From an uncultured Lachnospiraceae bacterium (GTDB lineage: Bacteria; Bacillota; Clostridia; Lachnospirales; Lachnospiraceae), in contig CAJUPJ010000005.1 of the NCBI GenBank assembly GCA_910588655.1, forward strand, positions 35,965 through 99,964: DNA of 64,000 bases, written 5' to 3'. The notes beneath the pieces were generated by a model, which saw nothing but the letters and a program-made list of their open reading frames with translations, did no database searches and was not told the origin of the DNA. Made by a program: the position numbers and the translations under genes. Shown here piece after piece: positions 54,795-63,650 of this stretch. The stretch's first letter is position 1; every line of letters starts with the position of its first letter.

Positions 54795-55893
54795 CTATAT
54801 CAAGTCCTTGCTTATCAACTCATATCCCCATACAGAAGGCTTTGTGCTTCCATCTGGAATTAGTTTATGCACTAACTGCTGTTCCTCATACCATCTCTTA
54901 AAACTATCCTTGCCAACACAGTACAGCCTTATATGGATATCCTGGTTTACACGCACCAGATACAGTTTCCCGTCTTTTTGTACAATATGTATCTTTCCAT
55001 GAAGATAAGTTCCTGTATATTTCCGGAGTTCCTCTGGCGGCAGTAAAATCCCCTCCTGCCTGCGTGAAGCCTGCGCCTGCCTTCCATGCAGGATTGATGA
55101 AATACCATTTCCAAAGCGGTACTGGTCTAGTGACTCTGTATTTGACATAATTATTATACAAATATCTTCATCAAAATAATACTGCGTATATGCAGAAACA
55201 CCTATACTGTCACCACCATGGCAGTATTTAATCCTGCCTCCTTCATTATACCTTTCTAAACCATAACAATAATGGTTTTTATTTTCTGATAAATAAATTC
55301 CATATGCCTGTTCTGATAAAATCTCCTTGTTTTTCAGACATTTATACCATTTACATAAATCATCACAATTTGTAACAAGCGCCCCTGCCCCAATGCTAAA
55401 CAAATTATTTGTGTATGGCGCTTTTACAAGTACATCATAATCATGCAGGTAATTGTCTGCTTTGCCAGGAATTATATCCTTGCCGTTATCAAATATTGTA
55501 TTATCCATTCCAAGCCGTGAAAAAATATTTTCATATAGAAATTCATTATAAGGCTTGCCTGAAACATTTTCAATAATCCATGCAAGCAGGTTATAATTAG
55601 AATTGTTATAATTAAATTCTTTTCCTGGCTTATTTACAGGTTTCTTTATAATCCAGTTCCAAAAGGCCCTTATCATATAGTGCCATAATTGCAAATGCAG
55701 TAAACTGTTTTGCAACAGATGCAATGTTAAACCTTGTCTTTATATTATTTTTTATGCCAAATCCGATATTTGCATAGCCGCGGCTTGTTTCAAATATAAC
55801 TGAACCATTTTGTATAATCCTTATTACACCAGAAAAATCCCAGTAATCCATTTCAGCCCTGGTATATCTGGCAAGCTCTTCCTGTATATCCAT
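54795..55893 (-). pseudogene. Beta-lactamase/serine hydrolase-like gene, deleted and frameshifted
   Basis: From ATG 55893 the frame encodes the start of a class C-like hydrolase with SVAK (SxxK nucleophile) in FNIASVAKQFTAFAIMALYD, then stops at 55630. The rest continues in another frame to 54795: KPGKEFNYNNSNYNLLAWII contains the YxN motif, and a HGGDS segment (CHGGDSIGVSAY) is present. The spacing between SxxK and YxN is far shorter than usual (about 25 instead of 70 or more residues), so the defect is an internal deletion with frameshift, not a single-base error. Non-functional as a hydrolase. Confidence 0.8.
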
Positions 55894-56016
55894 AATAATC
55901 CCCTATGCCCTTTCCAGAAACCAGATACAATATATTTTAATTATACAAAAAAGAACCTTTTATATCAAGTGTGATTATGATAGAATAATATTATGATGCA
56001 ATGAGTAGTATATAAT

Positions 56017-56046
56017 AAAAAAGCATACCATCTGGTATGCTTTTTT
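56017..56046. terminator. Bidirectional terminator
   Basis: Near-perfect hairpin of A6-GCATACCA and TGGTATGC-T6 with a 2-nt centre, just after the stop of gene 56049-56429. Confidence 0.88.
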
Positions 56047-56048
56047 AT

Positions 56049-56429
56049 TTATTGTGGATTAACTGCAGTAATGCTTACAGGCATTATTTTTCCCATTAAA
56101 TCCACATTTCCTTGTATATTTATATTACTCTCTGATATTTCTATTATACCCGTAAAATCATTATACTCCATCATATAAAGTGCAATATCATACCTATTTA
56201 GAACACTGTTGTCTATTTCCAGGATTCCTCCTTTATATGGTACATTATTAAAGTATATTTTTGGTGCATACAATGCCCAGTCCCATTCACTGCCGCCATT
56301 GTCCATCAGCCTGTCAAATATGCTGCTGTCCCCTGTAACCTGGAGGTTTAATAAACCATTATCTAATGACAGCTTTATATTTCCAATACCAAATTCTGTA
56401 CCATCAATTTTAAAAGAACCCATATCCAT
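56049..56429 (-). CDS. Hypothetical protein of unknown function
   Basis: About 126 residues, MDMGSFKIDGTEFGIGNIKL at the start, beta-rich throughout, with alternating hydrophobic pattern and no signal peptide or membrane segment. I choose ATG 56429, which follows AAGGAG by eight bases; a GTG three codons earlier overlaps the site. It lies 38 nt after the ftsH-fusion gene and ends at a strong terminator, so it is likely co-transcribed with it. Function unknown. Confidence 0.6.
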   Translation of the reverse strand: MDMGSFKIDGTEFGIGNIKLSLDNGLLNLQVTGDSSIFDRLMDNGGSEWDWALYAPKIYFNNVPYKGGILEIDNSVLNRYDIALYMMEYNDFTGIIEISESNINIQGNVDLMGKIMPVSITAVNPQ

Positions 56430-56467
56430 ATTACCCACTCCTTATCCACACACCCCAGGTTATTGTA

Positions 56468-59218
56468 CTAGTTTTCTGGCAATGCCTTGGTTTCTTCTTT
56501 TTCTGTATCTTCTTTTCCTGTATCTTTCTTTTCAGGTTTTGATGTCATAAATTTATCTATAACATTTACTATTCCGTCTTCATCATTTGATGCTGTTACA
56601 TAATCTGCCATTTCCTTAACTTCCTGCTGTGCATTTCCCATTGCCACGCCCATTCCTGCAAAACGCAACATTGGCAGGTCGTTGTAACTGTCACCTATGC
56701 ATATAACCTTTTCGCGTGGTATTTCAAGGTGTTTTATAAGTTTTTCAACCGCAACCCCTTTATCTACGTATCTTGGCAGCAGTTCAACGAAAAACGGGTC
56801 TGACCTGAACACATTCATCCTGTCCCCAAATTCCTTATCCATAATCTTTTCAACTTCCGCCATACGTTCTGGCGTACCACTTAAAAGGAATTTATTAAAT
56901 GGGAAATTTACCGCCTTAACGAAATCATTTGTTTCCTTTATTGTAACATCACACGCTTTTGCATCAATCTCTATATACTCATTAAGACCGTTTCCTGAAA
57001 TCATTTCTTTTGTATTGTCATTATAAACAACAATGCCCACACCAGCCCTTTTAGCTGCTTCATAAACAGGTTTAACCATTTCTGGTGGTACCATCTGGTT
57101 ATATATACACTCACCTGTCTTACAGTTTACTACTGTAGTACCATTGTAAGCTATAACATAACCGCCATACTGTTCAAGTGCAATATTTGAAGCTGTTCTT
57201 CTTATCCCTGCAATAGAACGCCCTGATGCAATTGCAACTGTCTTGCCTCGTTTCTGCGCTTCAATTACTGCTTCTTTTGTCTTTTCTGAAATCTGTTTAT
57301 CTGAGCCAACAAGCGTGCCATCAACATCAAGCACAAGCATGTTGTAATTATCGCCTTCGGGTTCTTCAATGCCTTTAACTTTACGGAAAATTTTCATAAA
57401 CTCCTTACCTGTAATTGTTTCATGTTCAATAAGAAACTCTGCAAGACTGTCAAGCGCAGCCCTGTCACCTGATAACAGTTTCTCTGCCTCATTGTAACAC
57501 TCTTTAAGAATACGCATAACCTCTTCATCTATCTGGGCTTCTGTAGCGTCACCGCAATTTAATACTGTACGCCCATCAAGGTATTTGCCTTCCACTGACT
57601 CAAGCCCAATCATTCCAAATTTCTCAGTCATACCATACTGTGTTACCATAGCCCTTGCAAGCTGTGTAGCCTTTTCTATATCATTTGATGCACCTGTAGT
57701 TATTGAATTAAATACAACCTGCTCTGCTGCACGCCCTCCAAAAAGTGATACTATACGTGTAAGTATCTCATCTTTGCTCATAAGGTACTTTTCTTCCTCT
57801 GGCACTTGCATAACATAGCCAAGTGAACCCATCGTCCTAGGGACTATTGTAATCTTCTGTACAGGTTCTGAATTCTTCTGCAATGCAGCAACAAGCGCAT
57901 GTCCGATTTCATGGTATGCAACAATTCTTTTCTCTTCTTTACCAAGTATCCTGTCTTTTTTCTCCTTGCCTGCAATTACAACCTCAACAGCCTCAAATAA
58001 ATCAGACTGGCTTACAGCCCTTCTGCCTGCCCTTACTGCCATAATCGCTGCTTCATTTATCATATTGGCAAGGTCTGAACCAACTGCGCCGCTTGTAGCA
58101 AGCGCTATTGCATCAAAGTCAACAGAATCATCCATAAGCACATCCTTTGCATGTACTTTTAATATATCTATCCTGCCTTTAAGGTCTGGTTTCTCTACTA
58201 TTATCCTTCTGTCAAAACGTCCAGGGCGCAGAAGTGCCTTATCTAATACTTCCGGCCTGTTAGTCGCCCCAAGTATTACAAGCCCCTTTGAACTGTCAAA
58301 ACCGTCCATCTCTGACAATAACTGGTTAAGTGTCTGCTCACGTTCATCATTGCCGCCGCCATACTGTGTATCACGGCTTTTACCCACTGCATCAATTTCA
58401 TCTATAAAAATAATACATGGTGCCATTGCCTGTGCCTGTTTAAATAAATCCCTTACCCTGGATGCCCCGACACCTACAAACATCTCAACAAAGTCTGAAC
58501 CTGACAGTGAAAAAAATGGTACTCCTGCTTCACCTGCCACAGCCTTTGCAAGCAAGGTTTTACCAGTTCCCGGAGGCCCTACAAGAAGCGCACCCTTTGG
58601 AAGCCTTGCACCTATATCTGAATATTTCTTAGGGTTATGGAGGAAATCCACAAGTTCTGTAAGGGACTCCATAGCCTCTTCCTGCCCTGCTACATTTTTA
58701 AATGTAACCCCTGTCTCTTTCTGTACATACATTTTGGCAGTACTCTTTCCTACCCCCATAACTCCTCCTGAACCTTTGGACATCATGCGGAATATAAAAA
58801 ACAACCCTCCCCATAAAAGCAGTATGGGTATCAGCGTTGTCACTACCATATATAATATGCTTGATGAACCGCTTGGTATTTCTTTTGAAAACCTGACCCC
58901 TGCATTGCTTAACCTTTCAACAAGGTTATAATCCATTGAAATAATTCCTGTATAATAGGTAATTTCATAAAGTGTGCTGCCCTGTGCCACAGGGATTATT
59001 TCTAATTTATCAGAAGAAAGAACTACTTCTTTAACCTGGCCATCTTCAAGCATTTTAATAAACTGGTCATAAGTTATTTCTTTATTAGATGCTTTCTCCA
59101 CCTGGCTGTTCATAAATGAAAATACCAGGAACATTCCAAGAGCCGCCACAAGACATATAATTACACTTCTCTTATTCTGGCTTTTCTTAGGGTCCTGCCT
59201 GTTATTATTATTTTCCAA
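56468..59218 (-). CDS. ftsH: FtsH membrane protease fused to a Cof-type HAD phosphatase
   Basis: About 916 residues from TTG 59218, which follows AAAGGAGG; the longest frame starts earlier without a site. Residues 1-620 are a full FtsH: TM1 (about 18-36), extracytoplasmic domain, TM2 (about 120-144), Walker A GPPGTGKT (214-221), Walker B IIFIDEID, SRH with R fingers, zinc site HEIGH (436-440). From 627 on a complete Cof/YidA-like HAD follows: DVDGTL (631-636), SGRS, the Lys segment and GDSYNDLPML, ending with a charged tail. There is no stop or frameshift between. FtsH degrades membrane and regulatory proteins; the phosphatase substrate is unknown. The fusion is unusual. Confidence 0.9.
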   Translation of the reverse strand: MENNNNRQDPKKSQNKRSVIICLVAALGMFLVFSFMNSQVEKASNKEITYDQFIKMLEDGQVKEVVLSSDKLEIIPVAQGSTLYEITYYTGIISMDYNLVERLSNAGVRFSKEIPSGSSSILYMVVTTLIPILLLWGGLFFIFRMMSKGSGGVMGVGKSTAKMYVQKETGVTFKNVAGQEEAMESLTELVDFLHNPKKYSDIGARLPKGALLVGPPGTGKTLLAKAVAGEAGVPFFSLSGSDFVEMFVGVGASRVRDLFKQAQAMAPCIIFIDEIDAVGKSRDTQYGGGNDEREQTLNQLLSEMDGFDSSKGLVILGATNRPEVLDKALLRPGRFDRRIIVEKPDLKGRIDILKVHAKDVLMDDSVDFDAIALATSGAVGSDLANMINEAAIMAVRAGRRAVSQSDLFEAVEVVIAGKEKKDRILGKEEKRIVAYHEIGHALVAALQKNSEPVQKITIVPRTMGSLGYVMQVPEEEKYLMSKDEILTRIVSLFGGRAAEQVVFNSITTGASNDIEKATQLARAMVTQYGMTEKFGMIGLESVEGKYLDGRTVLNCGDATEAQIDEEVMRILKECYNEAEKLLSGDRAALDSLAEFLIEHETITGKEFMKIFRKVKGIEEPEGDNYNMLVLDVDGTLVGSDKQISEKTKEAVIEAQKRGKTVAIASGRSIAGIRRTASNIALEQYGGYVIAYNGTTVVNCKTGECIYNQMVPPEMVKPVYEAAKRAGVGIVVYNDNTKEMISGNGLNEYIEIDAKACDVTIKETNDFVKAVNFPFNKFLLSGTPERMAEVEKIMDKEFGDRMNVFRSDPFFVELLPRYVDKGVAVEKLIKHLEIPREKVICIGDSYNDLPMLRFAGMGVAMGNAQQEVKEMADYVTASNDEDGIVNVIDKFMTSKPEKKDTGKEDTEKEETKALPEN

Positions 59219-59533
59219 AATTACGCCTCCTTTGTCTCCCTCTAAGGTGTTATACTTCCACATTATAAAGCTAGCTTGGAGATAAATCAATATATTATCA
59301 TGTGAATAATGTTTGAAATTTCTATTTTTTTAATAAAATATTGCCATCTTTGCAGCAGCACAGATTTTGCAGATGTATAAAATCTGTATTTATACATCCT
59401 TTTATCTGGTGTTACATAAAATTAATTATTTATACAAGAATTTTTTAAATAATGATTGAACATAACCTGGTTTATGCGTTATAATAAGAAAATATTGCAA
59501 AAGTAAAACCCATAATACGAGGAGGATAATTTA
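59219..59533. other. Divergent intergenic region between ftsH fusion and pyrG
   Basis: About 315 bases. It contains a 10-bp hairpin GATGTATAAA / TTTATACATC (59372-59381, 59389-59398) and the pyrG promoter at 59456-59485. No gene seen. Confidence 0.6.
59456..59485 (+). promoter_or_regulatory. Sigma-A-type promoter of pyrG
   Basis: TTGAAC (59456-59461), 18-nt spacer, TATAAT (59480-59485), about 48 nt before the pyrG start. No attenuator hairpin follows. Confidence 0.65.
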
Positions 59534-61147
59534 ATGGCTGTCAAATATGTGTTTGTTACTGGAGGAGTTGTATCAGGTCTTGGCAAAGGGATAACTGCTG
59601 CTTCCCTTGGAAGGCTGCTTAAAATGCGTGGCTACAGTGTCACAATGCAGAAATTCGACCCATATATAAATATTGACCCTGGCACAATGAACCCTGTACA
59701 GCATGGTGAAGTATTTGTTACAGATGATGGTGCTGAAACTGACCTTGACCTGGGACATTATGAACGTTTTATTGATGAAAGCCTTACTAAACAGTCAAAC
59801 GTAACTACTGGCAAAGTATACTGGTCTGTTTTAAATAAAGAGAGACGTGGTGACTATGGCGGCGGCACGGTACAGGTAATACCACATATTACCAATGAAA
59901 TTAAAAGCCGTTTTTACCGTAATGACGGATGCAAAGAAACACAAATTGCCATTATTGAAGTAGGTGGCACAGTTGGTGATATTGAAAGCCAGCCTTTTCT
60001 TGAGTCTATACGCCAGTTCCAGCATGATACAGGCCATGAAAATGCTATCCTTATACATGTTACCCTTATTCCTTATCTTCATGCATCTGGTGAAATGAAA
60101 ACCAAACCTACACAGGCAAGTGTAAAAGAATTACAGGGCATGGGAATACGTCCTGATATTATAGTATGCCGCACAGAATATGAACTTGAGCAGGGACTCA
60201 GGGACAAAATCGCCCTTTTCTGTAATGTCCCTACAAAATGTGTACTACAGAACCTTGATGTTGAAACTCTTTATGAAGCACCTCTTGCAATGGAAAAGGA
60301 ACACCTTGCAGATGTTGTATGTGAAAAACTAAACCTGGAATGTCCTGCACCTGATATAACAGAATGGCAGTTAATGGTTGACAATATAAAACATCTTGAT
60401 AAAGATGTTACTGTAGCCCTTGTTGGCAAATATACAACTCTTCATGATGCTTATATAAGTGTTGTTGAATCATTAAAACATGGCGGCTTTGCACATAAAT
60501 GCAACGTAAATATTAAGTGGGTGCCTTCTGAAGAACTTACCCCGGAAAATGTTGGCGGAATATTAGGTGACGCCAGTGGAATTCTTGTTCCAGGCGGCTT
60601 TGGCGACCGTGGGATTGATGGCAAAATTGCTGCAATACAGTATGCACGTGAAAATAATGTACCTTTTCTCGGGCTCTGTCTTGGAATGCAGCTTGCAATA
60701 GTTGAATTTTCAAGACATGTGGCTGGTTTCCATGATGCACACAGCATAGAACTTGACCCACAGACAACACATCCTGTAATCCACCTGATGCCTGAACAGG
60801 ACGGAATAGAAGATATTGGTGGTACATTAAGGCTTGGTTCTTACCCATGTGTGCTTGACCATGCTTCAAAGGCTTACTCCCTGTATGGTATTGAAACAAT
60901 CCGTGAAAGGCACAGACACCGTTATGAAGTAAATAATTATTACCGTGATGAACTAGCAAAAAATGGGATGCTCTTCTCAGGGCTTTCACCTGACGGGCGC
61001 ATTGTAGAAATGTGCGAACTTCCAGACCATCCTTGGTTTATTGCTACACAGGCACACCCTGAATTTAAATCACGCCCAAACAGGCCACATCCTTTGTTTA
61101 AAGGATTTATAAATGCTGCCCTTAAATACCAGGACAGCCATAAATAA
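59534..61147 (+). CDS. pyrG: CTP synthase
   Basis: This 537-residue cytoplasmic enzyme aminates UTP to CTP using glutamine. N-terminal synthetase domain: FVTGGVVSGLGKGITAASLG (7-26), DPYINIDPGTMNPVQHGEVFV. C-terminal class I amidotransferase with the GFGDRG oxyanion loop, the nucleophile Cys in FLGLCLGMQ and His/Glu in QAHPEFKSRP. Normal length. AGGAGG site, ATG 59534. Single gene with its own promoter. Confidence 0.98.
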   Translation: MAVKYVFVTGGVVSGLGKGITAASLGRLLKMRGYSVTMQKFDPYINIDPGTMNPVQHGEVFVTDDGAETDLDLGHYERFIDESLTKQSNVTTGKVYWSVLNKERRGDYGGGTVQVIPHITNEIKSRFYRNDGCKETQIAIIEVGGTVGDIESQPFLESIRQFQHDTGHENAILIHVTLIPYLHASGEMKTKPTQASVKELQGMGIRPDIIVCRTEYELEQGLRDKIALFCNVPTKCVLQNLDVETLYEAPLAMEKEHLADVVCEKLNLECPAPDITEWQLMVDNIKHLDKDVTVALVGKYTTLHDAYISVVESLKHGGFAHKCNVNIKWVPSEELTPENVGGILGDASGILVPGGFGDRGIDGKIAAIQYARENNVPFLGLCLGMQLAIVEFSRHVAGFHDAHSIELDPQTTHPVIHLMPEQDGIEDIGGTLRLGSYPCVLDHASKAYSLYGIETIRERHRHRYEVNNYYRDELAKNGMLFSGLSPDGRIVEMCELPDHPWFIATQAHPEFKSRPNRPHPLFKGFINAALKYQDSHK

Positions 61148-61256
61148 GCCTGCTATAACAAGGCAACACAGATAAGGCATATATTTTTCCGAAAGGACAA
61201 GCTGGATATGCCATAATAATGCCAATACCCTGTTTTAAAATCTAAAAAACATAATA

Positions 61257-61369
61257 CCTGGCGCGTTCCAGATAATACCAGCAGCCAGGCTGGCAGTATA
61301 TGCAGTTTCCTGTATTATAATTACATGTAAACTGCATATACTGTCTATAAAACAGGCTGGAACTGCCAG
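61257..61369. repeat. Long imperfect palindrome between pyrG and the GHL10 gene
   Basis: Inner perfect 15-bp arms (61294-61308, 61329-61343; CAGTATATGCAGTTT and its complement), with a weaker outer pairing of CTGGC..GTTCCAG (61257-61270) and CTGGAACTGCCAG (61356-61369). No T-run follows, so it is not a plain terminator. Confidence 0.6.
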
Positions 61370-61400
61370 AAAAAATAATTTAGAAAGGCATGTATATTTT

Positions 61401-62789
61401 ATGGAAAAAAATAATTATAAAACTGTTAAAAAGAAAAACCTCTTTCTTCCAGTTTTAACTTCAATAATACTTATGTCCTGTGCTGTTTTTACACTATGTG
61501 TTTATAACCGTTCCAACAGCGCAAAAGCCTTAGAAGAAAAAAGTACATCTGGTAATACAGTTTCTTCCTCTGCTATTGGTATTACAGATAATACAACTAA
61601 TACAGAAAATGAAGACAGTACAGCCAGCCCTGGCAGCTCTAATATTAAATCTGCCCCTCCTGGTGAACTGCATGGAGTATGGATTTCATTCCTTGACTAC
61701 AATTCCAAAGGCTATACAAGGGAGTCCTTTACCCGCCAGGTAAAAGAAATGTTTGATACATGTAAGGAAAATAACTTTAATACTGTATTTGTGCATGTAA
61801 GGATGTTTTCTGATGCAATGTATAATTCCAAATATTTCCCATGGTCTAAATATTCATCTGGTAAAATTGGCAAAAGCCCTGGGTTCGACCCTCTTTCAAT
61901 TATGGTAACAGAAGCCCATAAACGTGGATTAAAAATCCATGCATGGATTAACCCGTACCGCATAACAAAAGACACCACAAGCAATTCAGCACTTGCCAGG
62001 TCTTCATATGCATACAAATGGCGTAATTCCAAATCACCATCACTTAGGCGCAATGTATTAAACTATGGAGGACAGCTTTATTTTAACCCTGCAAAACCTT
62101 CTGTCCAGAACCTTATTGTTAATGGCGTAAAAGAGATTGTTAAAAACTATGATGTTGATGGAATACACTTTGATGACTATTTTTATCCTAACCTTGGTAC
62201 ATCATACAGAAAAAATTTTGATGCAAAAGAATACAATACATATGCCAGAAACAGCAGGAAAAATGGCAAGACACCACTTGGCATAGTAGCATGGCGGCGC
62301 AATAATGTAACAAAACTTATCAGAAATGTTTATTCATCAGTAAAAAAATTAGATAAAAACTGTATATTCGGAATAAGCCCTGCTGGCAATATTGATAATC
62401 TTTACCTTGAAAATAATTACTACTGTGATGTTAAAAAGTGGATGGGGAGCACCGGGTACATTGACTATATCTGCCCACAAATATACTGGTCTTTTAAACA
62501 TCCATCATGTCCGTTTAAAAAGACATTAAAAACCTGGACTGCTGTACCAAGGCATAAAAATGTCAGGCTCTATACTGGACTTGCAGCATACAGGGCAGGA
62601 ATAAGCAGTAAAGAAGCCAGCCTTATAGGTGATAAAAGCTGGGCAAAAAGCAATACAATATTAAAACGGCAGATAAAATATTCACGTGATACTGGCGAAG
62701 TAGACGGATTTATATTTTTTGACTATGCAGACCTTAAGCGGAGTTCTGCACGCAAAGAAATTAAAAATGCTGTAAGCCTTTTTAAATAA
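61401..62789 (+). CDS. Secreted glycoside-hydrolase-like protein (GHL10/DUF187)
   Basis: This 462-residue protein has an N-terminal basic segment and signal anchor (about 13-32), then a Ser/Thr-rich linker (40-85). The main domain (about 88-460) fits the family of predicted glycosidases GHL10: LHGVWISFLDYNSKGYTRESF, GLKIHAWINPYRI, VDGIHFDDYFYP and YIDYICPQIYWSF, with conserved acidic residues in the HFDDY strand and barrel ends. It should act outside the cell on wall or exopolysaccharide. AAAGG site before ATG 61401. Convergent with the polysaccharide deacetylase, with a strong terminator between. Confidence 0.85.
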   Translation: MEKNNYKTVKKKNLFLPVLTSIILMSCAVFTLCVYNRSNSAKALEEKSTSGNTVSSSAIGITDNTTNTENEDSTASPGSSNIKSAPPGELHGVWISFLDYNSKGYTRESFTRQVKEMFDTCKENNFNTVFVHVRMFSDAMYNSKYFPWSKYSSGKIGKSPGFDPLSIMVTEAHKRGLKIHAWINPYRITKDTTSNSALARSSYAYKWRNSKSPSLRRNVLNYGGQLYFNPAKPSVQNLIVNGVKEIVKNYDVDGIHFDDYFYPNLGTSYRKNFDAKEYNTYARNSRKNGKTPLGIVAWRRNNVTKLIRNVYSSVKKLDKNCIFGISPAGNIDNLYLENNYYCDVKKWMGSTGYIDYICPQIYWSFKHPSCPFKKTLKTWTAVPRHKNVRLYTGLAAYRAGISSKEASLIGDKSWAKSNTILKRQIKYSRDTGEVDGFIFFDYADLKRSSARKEIKNAVSLFK

Positions 62790-62832
62790 CTAAAAAAGCA
62801 TGGAACACCTGCTTCCAGAAATATACCAGCAA

Positions 62833-62874
62833 AAAATGTGGCTGTTACACTCTTCAGGGTAACAGCCACATTTT
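62833..62874. terminator. Bidirectional terminator
   Basis: Sixteen-base perfect stem AAAATGTGGCTGTTAC (62833-62848) with its complement at 62859-62874, flanked by A and T tracts. It lies between convergent genes. Confidence 0.88.
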
Positions 62875-62919
62875 GCTTATTTAAAAAGTAAATTGCTAAT
62901 CTGGCAGGTGAAAAAATCT

Positions 62920-63606
62920 TTAATTCCACTTTTCAAGCAAACACTGGGAATTAGTACCATAAAATATATCATCCCTGCCTCCCAGCATTTTACATAACTT
63001 CTCTATACGTTCCCAGTTATTATTAACATCAAATTCATAACTGTGTCCCCAGATATAAAATAAAAGCTGCTCATTTTCCGCTGGCTCTGCTTCAAGAAAA
63101 TTTTCTACGAGCGCAAAAAGCATCTCATCATTATGATGGCATGTGCTTTCCAGTTTTAATGGCTCTTTTGGCATATCAAAGCTATGGGTAGCACCAGTCG
63201 TCCTTCCATATTTAAAACCAGCATCACTAAGATACTTTATAACTTCATCATTAAAAACACCATATGCATATGCCATTCCAACAGGATACTTTCCATAAAG
63301 CCTCTCTATATTTTCTGCATCTGTAATAAATTCCTGCTTATATTCCTCCTGTGCCAAACTATCTGGCACTGTATGCCTTAATCCATGTACAGCTATTTCA
63401 TGGCCTTTATAAAGCTGGTTTAAGCCCTCCTGCTCCATACGCTGTATATGTATGCCATCTATCTCAAAGCAGCTTTCATTAGACTGTATTCCTGTATTTA
63501 AGTTAAATGTTGCTTTCATGCCATAGTGGTTAAAAATATCTACAAGCCTTCTGTCCTGCTCTATACCATCATCATAACTAAATGTAAGTGCCTTCCTGTA
63601 TCCCAT
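62920..63606 (-). CDS. Polysaccharide deacetylase family protein
   Basis: This 228-residue NodB-type deacetylase has TFSYDDGIEQD (catalytic Asp and metal Asp, about 8-18) and a HEIAVHGLRH metal motif (about 90-99) in place of the usual HxxxH. The last conserved His (LFYIWGHSYEFD) is present. No signal peptide, which is uncommon for wall-acting enzymes, so it may act inside the cell on an intermediate. Ribosome site GGGAGG, ATG 63606. It lies 45 nt after the coiled-coil repeat gene. Confidence 0.85.
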   Translation of the reverse strand: MGYRKALTFSYDDGIEQDRRLVDIFNHYGMKATFNLNTGIQSNESCFEIDGIHIQRMEQEGLNQLYKGHEIAVHGLRHTVPDSLAQEEYKQEFITDAENIERLYGKYPVGMAYAYGVFNDEVIKYLSDAGFKYGRTTGATHSFDMPKEPLKLESTCHHNDEMLFALVENFLEAEPAENEQLLFYIWGHSYEFDVNNNWERIEKLCKMLGGRDDIFYGTNSQCLLEKWN

Positions 63607-63650
63607 ATATAAATCCTCCCATTTTAAAACTCTGGCTCTGGATAAAAATA

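Noticed and set aside
57966..58931. 321-codon plus-strand open frame
   Set aside because: Antisense of the FtsH AAA domain; no family resemblance and no ribosome site.
59372..59398. Attenuator for pyrG
   Set aside because: The hairpin lies upstream of the best promoter (59456-59485), so it would not be in the pyrG transcript.
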